Part shown: piece by piece, positions 34,320-42,816 of the stretch | Layout of the letters: each line of letters begins with the position of its first letter | Numbering within the stretch: position 1 is the first letter of the stretch | Program-made: the position numbers and the translations under genes | The notes under the pieces: generated by a model | The model's input: the letters and a program-made list of their open reading frames with translations, nothing else | The model's database searches: none | What the model was told of the DNA's origin: nothing | Assembly: GCA_963778375.1 (NCBI GenBank) | Contig: CAVZTX010000011.1 | Location: 186,001-250,000, forward strand | DNA: 64,000 bases | From: CAVZTX01 sp963778375 | GTDB lineage: Bacteria; Chloroflexota; Ktedonobacteria; Ktedonobacterales; Ktedonobacteraceae | Direction of reading: 5' to 3'

Positions 34320-34744
34320 ATGGCCCTAAAAATCCGACCATTGACGACAGAAGAAGACTGCACAATAGAACGAGTGACCCAAACACGATCTATGCCAGCC
34401 TGGAAAGTGATCAGAGCCAAGATCATCTGGTATGCCAAACAAGGCCAGAGAGTGCCAGAGATTGCCAAACGACTGGAATTGACCGAAAAAACCGTTCGCC
34501 TGTGGCTCAAACGCTTCAATGAGTTGGGCATGAAAGGCCTGGAGGATTTTCCGCGTTCAGGTCGGCCTTCACGCTATCCGCAAAGGCAGATTGAGGTGGT
34601 CGTCGAAACAAAACGAACCAAGCTAGAAGCCTTGGATCAGCCCTTTAGCTCGCGAGCCTTAGATCGACTGGAATCTATTTGAACGAGGTGAAAGGGATTG
34701 CCATCAAACGGAGCCTGGGTAGCGAGATTTTCCTATGGCACTGA
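34320..34744 (+). pseudogene. IS630-family transposase remnant
   Basis: The first 120 codons encode the N-terminal helix-turn-helix region of an IS630-type transposase: RAKIIWYAKQGQRVPEIAKR, TVRLWLKRFNELGMKGLEDF and SGRPSRYP. The frame breaks after LDRLES; in another frame it continues as YLNEVKGIAIKRSLGSEIFL to a stop at 34744. The DDE catalytic domain is missing. The gene is therefore frameshifted and truncated. AGAGGAGG precedes the ATG. Confidence 0.8.
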
Positions 34745-34795
34745 CCCTTTCTAGGCCATTTTTGTTGTTTTGTATTTCTAATTAGGAGAACATGC

Positions 34796-35857
34796 ATGAA
34801 AGGATCTCTCAGATCAAAGATTATCCTAACTCTTTTCACAGTGCTACTGTTAGCTAGTGCTATCGCCGTAGCACTGGCTAGCTCTCTCGGTAATTCACGT
34901 GCTGCTGCAAGCGAACCTTCGCTTGGAACGGCAGCCAATTTTGCCGTGCTAGCGGCCACGACGATCACAAATACCGGCCCGACTATTGTGACAGGCGATC
35001 TAGGAGTGAGTCCAGGGACTTCGGTGACCGGATTCCCTCCCGGAGTAGTGATCGGAACGATACATATTGCGGACGCTGTAGCAATGCAAGCTCAGATTGA
35101 TGCGGCTGCCGCGTATGCAAATGCGAAAGGACAACCCTGCACTCACGATTTGACTGGCCAGGATCTCGGAACCCTCCCTCTCCCCCTCCCTCCTGGTGTA
35201 TACTGTTTCTCGTCCTCTGCCCAATTGACCGGGACGCTCATTCTCGATGGGCAAGGGAACCCCAATAGTGTCTTCATCTTCCAGATAGGGAGTACGCTCA
35301 CTACGGCGAGTGCATCTAAGGTATTGCTTATCAATGGTGCTTCGGCGTGCAATGTCTTCTGGCAGGTCGGCAGTTCTGCGACTTTGGGAACGACCACTGA
35401 CTTTGCAGGAAACATACTGGCGAATACTTCCATCACCGCCACTACAGGGGTTACGTCGAACGGCAGCCTGTATGCTCTCAATGCCGCAGTGACATTAGAC
35501 ACGAATATGATTCAAAAGTGTTCACCGTCGACGCCACCACCATCGCCGACACCATCACCATCACCATCACCTTGCCCCAAGAACTGCTGCAATCAGAAAA
35601 ATTGCTGTAACAATAGCTGCTGCAACCAGAAAAATTGCTGTAACAATAGCTGCTGCAACCAGAAAAATTGCTGCTGCAATCAGAAAAATTGCTGCAACCA
35701 GAAAAATTGCTGCTGCAATCAGAAAAATTGCTGCAATCAGAAAAATTGCTGCAACCAGAAAAATTGCTGCTGCAATCAGAAAAATTGCTGTAACAATAGC
35801 TGCTGCAACCAGAAAAATTGCTGCTGCAATCAGAAAAACTCAGGGAGAATGAGCTAG
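34796..35857 (+). CDS. DUF3494 ice-binding-like protein with Cys-rich repeat tail
   Basis: This 353-residue secreted protein has a signal peptide at 1-40 (LTLFTVLLLASAIAVALA). The DUF3494 domain (about 45-240) starts GTAANFAVLAATTITNTGPT and includes GDLGVSPGTSVTGFPPG, PGVYCFSS and NVFWQVGSSATLGTTTDFAG, all classic for this beta-solenoid family, which includes ice-binding and adhesin proteins. A Pro/Ser linker (SPTPSPSPSPCP) leads to a tail of about 95 residues built from NQKNCC, NQKNCCC and NNSCC units, with 33 Cys. The DNA is correspondingly repetitive (35578-35840). The tail suggests disulfide or metal cross-linking on the surface (inference). AGGAGA precedes the ATG. Confidence 0.82.
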   Translation: MKGSLRSKIILTLFTVLLLASAIAVALASSLGNSRAAASEPSLGTAANFAVLAATTITNTGPTIVTGDLGVSPGTSVTGFPPGVVIGTIHIADAVAMQAQIDAAAAYANAKGQPCTHDLTGQDLGTLPLPLPPGVYCFSSSAQLTGTLILDGQGNPNSVFIFQIGSTLTTASASKVLLINGASACNVFWQVGSSATLGTTTDFAGNILANTSITATTGVTSNGSLYALNAAVTLDTNMIQKCSPSTPPPSPTPSPSPSPCPKNCCNQKNCCNNSCCNQKNCCNNSCCNQKNCCCNQKNCCNQKNCCCNQKNCCNQKNCCNQKNCCCNQKNCCNNSCCNQKNCCCNQKNSGRMS

Positions 35858-35942
35858 AGAGAGCGGTAACGGTTAGTCGGTTACTGGCTCATAGGGGTCT
35901 ATTAGTGAAACACTTCGCCTCGACTCAAAACCATCTCCTGCT

Positions 35943-35972
35943 TCCAGGGCTTTCACATGTGAAAGCCCTGGA
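35943..35972. repeat. 30-bp perfect palindrome
   Basis: CAGGGCTTTCACATG is directly followed by its reverse complement, and the outer bases also pair. It lies 86 bp after the DUF3494 gene and may be its transcript end, although no T tract follows. Confidence 0.55.
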
Positions 35973-36098
35973 GGATCTTCACCACTCTGCGCCGTAAAAC
36001 CTCCTTTTTCAAAGATGGGGCGTGAGTAAGGAGACCATCCGCGATTGAAATACCCTGGGTGCTCAATGTATAGACACGCGTAAGGAACAACTACGCTC

Positions 36099-36281
36099 AT
36101 GGACAGAGCACAAATACTAGAGCAGGGGATCACCGACTACGAAAACGGGCGCTACGAGGAAGCCCTTGACGCTTTTGTCTGTTCGATTGAGCTTGACCCC
36201 AAGGACTACTACAATCTAGGCAGGATGCTTCAACAGCTAGGAAGGTCTAAGCAAGCTGAGCAAGCCTATAAAAAGGCTTAA
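36099..36281 (+). CDS. Small single-TPR protein or TPR gene fragment
   Basis: Sixty residues: YENGRYEEALDAFVCSIELD is the first TPR helix pair and YYNLGRMLQQLGRSKQAEQA the second. A few residues expected between the two units (DP-K-D-x-x-x-x-YYN) are missing, which suggests a small deletion. AAGGA lies 10 bp before the ATG. It may be a functional mini-TPR protein or the remnant of a larger one. Confidence 0.5.
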   Translation: MDRAQILEQGITDYENGRYEEALDAFVCSIELDPKDYYNLGRMLQQLGRSKQAEQAYKKA

Positions 36282-36300
36282 TGGCATGACTTTATATCAC

Positions 36301-36435
36301 CTGGTGATTACCCATATCTTTTGAAGACCTGCAACGAAACGGTTTACAAGGCTCTTCGCGCCATCTGTTGTTTGCAAATCTGAACCTTATTAAGGCACTC
36401 GCGAAGCACCTCGTGAACTTATGGGTAATCACCAG
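36301..36435. repeat. Structured element with 16-bp terminal inverted repeats
   Basis: CTGGTGATTACCCATA (36301-36316) and its exact complement (36420-36435) bracket 103 bp that contains an inner CTTCGCG/CGCGAAG pair (36354-36360 and 36400-36406). The right arm includes the stop codon of the hydrolase pseudogene. It could be a terminator between convergent genes or a small MITE-like element; no target-site duplication was seen. Confidence 0.55.
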
Positions 36436-38214
36436 TAGGGATGTGTTGGGACGATTGGTAAGACGATGTACGAGGGGTGCTCGCGATCGTGCAGGATTGT
36501 CTGATGGGCTACGGCTAATTCGCTATCGACGCCGAAATCGTGGCCGGTGTTGGGGTTGCGGTCCCAGCGCGGGAAATTGCTGCTCGTGACATCCAAGCGG
36601 ATGCGGTGTCCTGCTTTGAAGACGTTGCTGGTGGCCCAGAGGTCGATTTCGTACTCGTAGGCTTTGCCAGGTTCAATCAGCGAAGGTGCCTCGCCTTGAG
36701 CAAAGTTGCGGTAGCGGGCACGAATGATGCCGTCAGTTAGATTCTGGGCGTAGCCGTCGGGGTGGACATCGACGAGGCGAGCGACAAAATCAGTATCGGG
36801 TGCGCTGGAGGTTGCCCAGAGATGTACCATGATGGGGCCGGTTACCTCAACATCTTGCTCTAGCGCTGGAGTTGTGTAGACGAGAACATCTTCGCGGCTC
36901 TCGGTTGGGCGCTGGTCAAAAGGGCCTGGACGATACTCAGGTGACATCAGGAGCGCACCACCACGAGTGATTACAGGATTCGATGGATCATAGGTATACT
37001 GGTCAGAAGGTTCGGCATCCGGCATTTCGGTACTCAAGTGACCTGTACCATTCAGGGTATTGGCTTGTCCGTTGCTGTGCAGGAAATAGCGAGTCTCAAC
37101 TGCACGAGCTAAGCGGCCATTCCTGCTCGTCGCGCCAGACATTTGCACCCATGACGAAGAGCTTGATTGGAGCTTCACGCAGCATACCTGTATCGATACC
37201 TTTGAGCCAGTGGTCGAACCAGCGAAGTTGTAAGCTTACAAAGTCGATCTGCAGGTCAATGAGGGCGGCAGAGGAGCCAAAGCCGAAATTCATTTCACCT
37301 ATGGGATTCGTTACTCCACTATGCGTCCAAGGACCGATGAGAAGCTTGCTTTGGCGTGCTTCAGGCGTACTACCATCACGACGCATGCTGTTAAAATTAC
37401 TGATCGTGTCTTTCAGGAAGATATCGTACCAGCCACCGATATTCAGGGTGGGAACGGTGACTTTTTCGTGCCTACCAAGAATTGTCATCTGCTTCACTTG
37501 TTCATATTCCCGGTCCATACCCCTTGTTACACCTTCAAAGAATTGTGGGGCTACGTCTTGCTGTTTGAGGGGTCCAAATTGATTGAGAGGTAGTGACCAG
37601 TATCCTTGCTTGCCCAAGACATCCATCTCTTTTGCTAAGAGATAGATGGAACGTCCGAGTGCCTGCGGATCCCCTCGATGGCGACGTATCAGTACATCAA
37701 GAGCCATCATCAATTGCCAGTTTCCCGAGGTCCCCAGTTCCAGTGCTCCTCCACGAAACAAGACTCCATTCAAGGGGTCATTCCAAGTGACGTAAGGTAC
37801 CATTGCTTTGAGAGCAGGCGGCTGGAGCGTGGCGGCTGCCCACTGGGTGAAGCCAAAGTAGGAGGCACCATACATGCCGACTGTTCCGTTGCTGTAGCGC
37901 AGTTTGGAGGCCCATTCAATGGTGTCGAACCCATCCTGAGCTTCATTGATGAACGGTGCCCATTCGCCTTCGGAGGTCATACGCCCACGTGTATCCTGTA
38001 CGATGACTACATAGCCGCGCCGCGCTGCTTGAGCCGGGTCTATTACAGTGCCGCCTAAAGGATAGTCTTTACCATATGGGAGGCGTGTGAGCAGAACAGG
38101 CCACTCGCCTTCTCCTGCCGGTCGATAGACATTGGCGCGTAGAGTGGTGCCGTCGCGCATTTTCGCTGGAACATCAAAGTCTATGGTGATCTGATGGCCG
38201 ATTTGCATTGCCAT
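36429..38214 (-). pseudogene. CocE/NonD-type hydrolase, single-base frameshift
   Basis: The start at 38214 follows an ideal AGGAGGAG. The first frame has the X-Pro dipeptidyl-peptidase/CocE fold: DGTTLRANVYRPAGEGEWPV, VIVQDTRGRMTSEGEW, nucleophile Ser in GMYGASYFGFTQW, and LIGPWTHSG with the His. It ends at 37096 right after RDEQEWPL. The next frame carries on with ARAVETRYFLHSNG and the complete C-terminal jelly-roll (VTGPIMVHLWATSSAPDTDF, GHRIRLDVTSSNFPRWDRN). Removing one A near 37114 restores EWPLARAVETRYF, so the gene has a one-base insertion or a sequencing error. Intact, it would be about 590 residues, normal for the family. It diverges from the IclR gene. Confidence 0.82.
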
Positions 38215-38321
38215 AAGTGGAAAGCTCCTCCTGATTGGTGGTATGGTGTTATTCTGAAACGGTCGTAAACGTATGATACAACTTCGCAGTGGACGGATGC
38301 AATTTATAGAGATTGCTTGCC

Positions 38322-38350
38322 TTGACACGCTTGTGGGCATTGGCTATACT
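38322..38350 (+). promoter_or_regulatory. Sigma-70-type promoter of the IclR gene
   Basis: TTGACA (38322-38327), a 17-bp spacer and TATACT (38345-38350) match the consensus at 11 of 12 positions, about 85 bp before the IclR start. Confidence 0.85.
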
Positions 38351-38365
38351 CACTCCATATTAAGA

Positions 38366-38382
38366 GTGGAACAGTGTTCCAC
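38366..38382. promoter_or_regulatory. Perfect 17-bp palindromic operator, IclR-type
   Basis: GTGGAACAGTGTTCCAC has perfect 8-bp arms around one central base. It sits 15 bp after the -10 box, where bound repressor would block the promoter. The TGGAAC..GTTCCA form is like known IclR/KdgR-family operators, so autoregulation by the downstream gene is likely. Confidence 0.75.
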
Positions 38383-38435
38383 CAAATGGAATTTACTGGC
38401 CAGGATTCTGGCGCTAGTGCCGGGGGAAGAGGGTT

Positions 38436-39221
38436 ATGCGACATGGAGAACCGCTGGACGGTGAAAAAACAGTTCATATCGTCCATCGGGTTGCTTGCGT
38501 TCTACGAGCTTTTGGGAACGCGGGACTGTTGGGGATTACCGATCTTGCCAACGCTACAGGATTGCCAAAGTCTACTACTCACCGCCTGGTTACAGCACTA
38601 GTGGACGAGGGATTGTTGGTACAGGACGAGGATAGCCATAAATATGCTCTGAGTCTGCGTGTGACGGCGCTGGGAGCCAGTATTCTCAATGCTCACACTG
38701 TGCGTAAAGCGGCTCGTCCTATCCTGATGGAATTGCGTGAGGCGACGCATGAATCTGTCCATCTCGCGGTATTGGAGGGGCTGGAGGCGGTGATTATCGA
38801 TACTGAGGATTCCTATTTTTTTGAGCGAGCTGTTAATGTGTCGGGGCAACGTCTCCCGGCTTATGCTGTCTCTACAGGAAAGGTGCTGCTGGCTTACGAG
38901 TGGGAGGTGCACCTGCGTGAGATGCTGAGTCATGCGAAACTGACGCGCTATACCGATAGTACGATTACTGATCCACGTTCGTTGCTGGAGGAGTTGCGGC
39001 GTGTACGGGCACTTGGCTATGCTGTTTCATGTGGCGAATTAGAAGAGGGTATCGATGCTGTCGCTGCTCCAATTTTTGACCATTTAAGTACGGTTGTTGC
39101 TTCTGTCTCAATCGGTGGTCCCAGTGATCGCTGCCATCCCAAACAGGGCGAGATGATTGCTGCTGTGACACGTGCCGGGCAACAGATCTCGCATGCTCTG
39201 CGTTATGCTGGCTGGCACTAG
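38436..39221 (+). CDS. IclR-family transcriptional regulator
   Basis: This 261-residue protein has an N-terminal winged helix (about 14-75, with LGITDLANATGLPKSTTHRL as recognition region) and a C-terminal effector domain (VHLAVLEGLEAVIIDT, LPAYAVSTGKVLLAY, GYAVSCGELEEGIDAVAAPI). GGGGGAAGAGGG precedes the ATG. It is the first gene of a plus-strand run that leads to yqeB and the molybdenum hydroxylase, and diverges from the CocE-like hydrolase. IclR regulators usually control catabolic genes nearby; purine or other heterocycle use is a reasonable guess. Confidence 0.9.
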   Translation: MRHGEPLDGEKTVHIVHRVACVLRAFGNAGLLGITDLANATGLPKSTTHRLVTALVDEGLLVQDEDSHKYALSLRVTALGASILNAHTVRKAARPILMELREATHESVHLAVLEGLEAVIIDTEDSYFFERAVNVSGQRLPAYAVSTGKVLLAYEWEVHLREMLSHAKLTRYTDSTITDPRSLLEELRRVRALGYAVSCGELEEGIDAVAAPIFDHLSTVVASVSIGGPSDRCHPKQGEMIAAVTRAGQQISHALRYAGWH

Positions 39222-39260
39222 TTTTGGAGGGTCGTGGATTGTCAACATTCGTCTGTGGGC

Positions 39261-39340
39261 TCGCCGGACAGGCACAAGGCCCCCACCCAGCCACTCCACC
39301 ACCCCCTGTCCCTACATTTTGCCTGGCCCCACCCCTCCCA
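39261..39340. repeat. CAGGCACAAGG...CTGTCCCTACATTT repeat
   Basis: The element runs from CCGGACAGGCACAAGG through a C-rich, Ala/Pro-like tract to CCCTGTCCCTACATTT and GCCTGGCCC. It is nearly the same as the copy at 40268-40347, so the two flank yqeB. Confidence 0.7.
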
Positions 39341-39414
39341 TGCAAATCGGTAGCTTGTTATAGTATCGTCAAAAGTACAAAAGGTGATTTGTTAGATAAA
39401 TTGCAGGAACAGTA

Positions 39415-40257
39415 ATGAAATTATCTTACCCCCTGAACCCTTATGAAGATACGCTGATAGCTGTAAAAGGTGCTGGTGATCTTGCAACCGGTGTGATTCA
39501 TCGCCTGGTTCGCTCGGGGTTTGCGGTTATGGCGACAGAACTGGCACAACCTACTGTGCTGAGACGTACTGTTGCGTTTGCGGAGGCTGTTGCTTTGGGC
39601 GAGATGACGGTCGAGGGCGTGACGGCACGGCTGGTTACTTCGACAGAGGACATTCGAGAGGCTATAGGAAAGGGAATTGTACCGGTTGTGGTTGATCCTG
39701 ATGGGTTGGTATTGAAGCAAATGCGTCCGACGGTACTGGTTGAGGCAACGCTTTCAAAGTACAATAGCGGGGTGACGATGCAAGATGCTCCGATTGTTAT
39801 TGCGCTTGGGCCAGGTTATGAGGCGGGCAAAGATGTACACGCGGTGATAGAGACAAATCGGGGGCATAATCTGGGACGCGTCTATCTGCATGGCTTCGCG
39901 GAACCGAATACAGGGGTGCCGGGAGCGATTGGAGGGTATGCAGGTGAACGTCTGCTGAGGGCACCTTGTGCAGGTATGCTTTATGGTGTGCGGCAGATTG
40001 GAGATGCTGTTGAGGCTGGCGAGACGGTGGCGGTTGTGAAGGAGATGGAAGGGACATCAGAGGTCACGCCTGTTATAGCGGCTATTGCTGGTATTTTGCG
40101 TGGGTTGGTGCGTGATGGGTTGCCGGTCAGTACGGGTATGAAGGTGGGGGATGTTGACCCTCGTGCGGTGCGTGAGCATTGTTTTACTATTTCGGATAAG
40201 TCGCGGGCTATTGCGGGAGGGGTGTTGGAGGCGGTGTTGTATTTGTTGAGGCAGTAG
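39415..40257 (+). CDS. yqeB: Selenium-dependent molybdenum hydroxylase system protein YqeB
   Basis: This 280-residue protein opens with a Rossmann-like IAVKGAGDLATGVIHRLVRSG, then VMATELAQPTVLRRTVAFAEA, all characteristic of YqeB (EF2563 family). Later blocks IALGPGYEAGKDVHAVIETN and RGHNLGRVYLHG are also conserved. YqeB occurs with YqeC in genomes that have selenium-dependent molybdenum hydroxylases and is thought to act in maturation of the cofactor or the selenium ligand. The cognate hydroxylase genes start 1.2 kb downstream at 41472. The only gene between is an Rpn-type nuclease. Confidence 0.88.
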   Translation: MKLSYPLNPYEDTLIAVKGAGDLATGVIHRLVRSGFAVMATELAQPTVLRRTVAFAEAVALGEMTVEGVTARLVTSTEDIREAIGKGIVPVVVDPDGLVLKQMRPTVLVEATLSKYNSGVTMQDAPIVIALGPGYEAGKDVHAVIETNRGHNLGRVYLHGFAEPNTGVPGAIGGYAGERLLRAPCAGMLYGVRQIGDAVEAGETVAVVKEMEGTSEVTPVIAAIAGILRGLVRDGLPVSTGMKVGDVDPRAVREHCFTISDKSRAIAGGVLEAVLYLLRQ

Positions 40258-40267
40258 GTATGTCCAC

Positions 40268-40347
40268 CAGGCCGGACAGGCACAAGGCTCCATCCCAGCT
40301 ACCCAACTTCCCCCTGTCCCTACATTTCGGATAGCCCGCCCCTCCTC
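40268..40347. repeat. CAGGCACAAGG...CTGTCCCTACATTT repeat
   Basis: Sister copy of 39261-39340: GGCCGGACAGGCACAAGG, a C-rich tract, CCCTGTCCCTACATTTCGG and a CCCGCCCC end. Confidence 0.7.
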
Positions 40348-40492
40348 CATCGCTTCTCCTGCGAGGTCAGCGATGGGAAGGGGATTCGACAGGTAGGGAT
40401 GCTCTTATTAGATGCCCAATGAATCCATCTTGTAGAGCAGATAGAAGCATGGTATGATTCTGTCAGCAAAATGGAAGGGCGTCCTATGTATA

Positions 40493-41461
40493 ATGTCCGA
40501 AGAACAGAAAAAGCTAAACCCGTATCAACAGCAACCGTATGATAGTACACTCAAGTCATTATTGAAGGATCAGGCTAAGGAACTGCTCCCTTTGTTTATG
40601 GAGGGAGTCGAGTACCTAGAGGAGCTGAGTGAAGAGTCACTCAAACCCCCGCTACGCGCAGACCGCGTGTATCGGGTTATATATCGAAGAAAAATACACG
40701 TTCTTCATATCGAACTAGAGACAGCAGTTGATAGCGAGATAGCCGAGCGATTGTTGGAGTATTTTGGCATCCTGTACAGAAAGTACAAGAAGCCGATGAT
40801 CTCGTTGGTACTCTATCCGTTCCGTACGAGGCTGCCAGAGCCACCTCTACGAGTGATAGTTGAAGACGAGGAAGTGCTGATCTTTCACTATCGAGTGATT
40901 GCTTTCTGGAAGTTAAAGGCACAGCAGTATCTTGATAGGCATGAGTTGAGCATATACGCCTTGTTACCAACTATGGATGGTGCCGATTATACACTACTTT
41001 CGCAGGCACTTGATGAGATGAAGGAATGGTATGCTGGACAAGGCAGGAAGTTAGCGACCCAGCTTTTGTGGTTTAGCACTTTTTTAAAGCGAACGGACAC
41101 AGTGTCCCTGGAAGACAAACGGAGGCTTCAGAAGAAGATGGATCAATTTGATAGCTTACTGGAAGAGAACCCTTTTGTACAAAAGAAAAGCGCTGAGGCA
41201 GAAGAGAAAGGTAGGGCGGAAGGCTTAGCCGAGGGTCTGGCCGAAGGCAGAGTTGAGGGAATTGCTGAGGGGAAAGTCATAGCGCTGCAGGCGGTGGTGG
41301 TCAAGATCGTGAGAGGACGATTTCCTGCCCTCACTGAACTGGCCCAAGAGCAGGTGACAAGGATAAACAAGCCTGATGCTTTAGATTTCTTGTTTGACAA
41401 AGTTTCCACCGCTCCTGACGAAGCTACGGTACGTTGGCTTCTCAGTTCATCGGCGGCTTGA
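40493..41461 (+). CDS. Rpn-family recombination-promoting nuclease/putative transposase
   Basis: The start at 40493 (322 residues) fits family N-termini (MSEEQKK...YDSTLKSLLKD); an ATG at 40454 would add 13 residues. The PD-(D/E)XK-like core has HVLHIELETAVDSE followed by LEYFGILYRKYKKP. The C-terminal region has the typical run of GRAEGLAEGLAEGRVEGIAEGK repeats in shortened form. Rpn proteins are nucleases tied to RecA-independent DNA transfer. It lies between yqeB and the hydroxylase genes, whose operon it may have entered later. The next gene starts 10 bp after its stop. Confidence 0.82.
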   Translation: MSEEQKKLNPYQQQPYDSTLKSLLKDQAKELLPLFMEGVEYLEELSEESLKPPLRADRVYRVIYRRKIHVLHIELETAVDSEIAERLLEYFGILYRKYKKPMISLVLYPFRTRLPEPPLRVIVEDEEVLIFHYRVIAFWKLKAQQYLDRHELSIYALLPTMDGADYTLLSQALDEMKEWYAGQGRKLATQLLWFSTFLKRTDTVSLEDKRRLQKKMDQFDSLLEENPFVQKKSAEAEEKGRAEGLAEGLAEGRVEGIAEGKVIALQAVVVKIVRGRFPALTELAQEQVTRINKPDALDFLFDKVSTAPDEATVRWLLSSSAA

Positions 41462-41471
41462 TACGTTCATT

Positions 41472-42344
41472 ATGCTTAAAATTGCTGCTTATCATAGTCC
41501 CACAACATTAGCTGAGGCGGTGGATTTGTTGGCAGATGAGGGACGGACTGTTATTGCCGGGGGCACGGATTTGCTGGTGAATCCGCGCTATATGGTTGGT
41601 GTGCGCGAAGTGGTTGATATTCGTAGACTTGGATTGGATTACATTTCTGTCGAGGATGGCTGGCTACGCGTTGGGGCGGGAGCTACCATGCGGACGGTTG
41701 CAAAGCATCCGAGAATACAGGCGCTTGCCAATGGTATTCTGGCGCGAGGGGCGGCGGTGTGTGGTTCGCCGAATATCCGCAATATGGCGACATTGGCGGG
41801 TAATGTTGCTTCGGCCCTTCCATCCGCAGATACTCCACCAGCATTGTTGGCGCTTGACGCACAGGTGATATTGATAGGTACAAATGGAGAGCATATTGTG
41901 CCGCTGGATACGTTTTTTGTTGGTCCAGCTAAGAGCGTGAGGAATCGGGAGATCATTCGGGAACTGCGGGTTCCGCTAGCGGAAGGTGATTTAAGGGGCG
42001 GTTTGTACAAAATCGGGCGTACTGCTGAGGATATATCGGTGGTGAGTGCAGCTACGACATTGCTGATCCGAGAGGGTGTTATTCATAAAGCTCGACTGGT
42101 CTTGGGAGCGGTTGCTCCGGTACCTCTACGTGCGAGAGAGGCTGAGCAGGCGCTGCTCGGTCAACCTGCTATGGAGGAAATCTTTCAGCGGGTTGGAGAA
42201 ATTGTGCGTGGTGAGGTACGGCCGATTAGCGATCAGCGCGCCTCCGCGGACTACCGGCGGCGTATGAGTGGGGTTGCTGCGGTACGAGCGTTGCGACAGG
42301 CGGCGGGATTGGCACCGCAAGGAGAGGAATGGTTGCATGCCTGA
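41472..42344 (+). CDS. Molybdenum hydroxylase FAD-binding subunit (XdhB/CoxM-like)
   Basis: The start at 41472 (290 residues) puts LKIAAYHSPTTLAEAVDLL at the N-terminus, as in the family. FAD-binding motifs are TVIAGGTDLLVNPR (about 31-44) and GSPNIRNMATLAGNVASA (about 103-120). It carries electrons from the 2Fe-2S subunit to the final acceptor. It overlaps the 2Fe-2S gene by 8 bp and so is translationally coupled. Confidence 0.92.
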   Translation: MLKIAAYHSPTTLAEAVDLLADEGRTVIAGGTDLLVNPRYMVGVREVVDIRRLGLDYISVEDGWLRVGAGATMRTVAKHPRIQALANGILARGAAVCGSPNIRNMATLAGNVASALPSADTPPALLALDAQVILIGTNGEHIVPLDTFFVGPAKSVRNREIIRELRVPLAEGDLRGGLYKIGRTAEDISVVSAATTLLIREGVIHKARLVLGAVAPVPLRAREAEQALLGQPAMEEIFQRVGEIVRGEVRPISDQRASADYRRRMSGVAAVRALRQAAGLAPQGEEWLHA

Positions 42345-42816
42345 GATTGAAATAGCGCTGAGGGTGAATGGGCGTTCTGTGAAGTGGCACGTACAGGCAG
42401 GTGATACGTTGTTGGAAGCACTGCATGCACATCACTTTAAAGGAACAAAGCTGATTTGTGGCACTGGGGATTGTTGTGGGTGCGGAGTCATTCTGAATGG
42501 GCGCTCAATCAATGCATGCTGTATGCTTGCTGCCCAGGCTGATGGCGCTGAACTGCTGACGATCGAGGGATTGACTCAGGAGGGGAAACTTCATCCGATT
42601 CAGGAAGCGTTTGCACAGGAGGGTGCCGCGCAATGTGGTTACTGTACGCCGGGGTTTATTATGCGGACATACGCGTTTTTGCAGGATCATCCTCACCCTG
42701 ATGAAGCAGAGGTGAGGGCGGCGCTTGCGGGTAACATTTGTCGTTGTACGGGGTATGTGAAGCCGGTGGCGGCTGTTTTGCGGGCAGCGCAGTTGTTGGA
42801 AGAAACAAGGCAATGA
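42337..42816 (+). CDS. Molybdenum hydroxylase 2Fe-2S subunit (XdhC/CoxS-like)
   Basis: This 159-residue protein has an N-terminal plant-type ferredoxin with cluster ligands Cys41, Cys46, Cys49 and Cys61 in ICGTGDCCGCGVILNGR and INACCML; the extra Cys47 and Cys62 are unusual. The C-terminal helical domain binds the second cluster through QCGYC (100, 103) and ICRCTGY (135, 137). AAGGAGAGG precedes the ATG. Its stop overlaps the start of the large subunit (ATGA). Confidence 0.93.
   Translation: MPEIEIALRVNGRSVKWHVQAGDTLLEALHAHHFKGTKLICGTGDCCGCGVILNGRSINACCMLAAQADGAELLTIEGLTQEGKLHPIQEAFAQEGAAQCGYCTPGFIMRTYAFLQDHPHPDEAEVRAALAGNICRCTGYVKPVAAVLRAAQLLEETRQ

Noticed and set aside
35578..35840. Repetitive DNA as a CRISPR array
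   Set aside because: It is an in-frame coding repeat of 15-21 bp units without spacers, inside the DUF3494 gene.
35873..36133. Minus-strand open frame of 86 codons
   Set aside because: No ribosome-binding site or recognisable domain; it overlaps the palindrome and the mini-TPR start.
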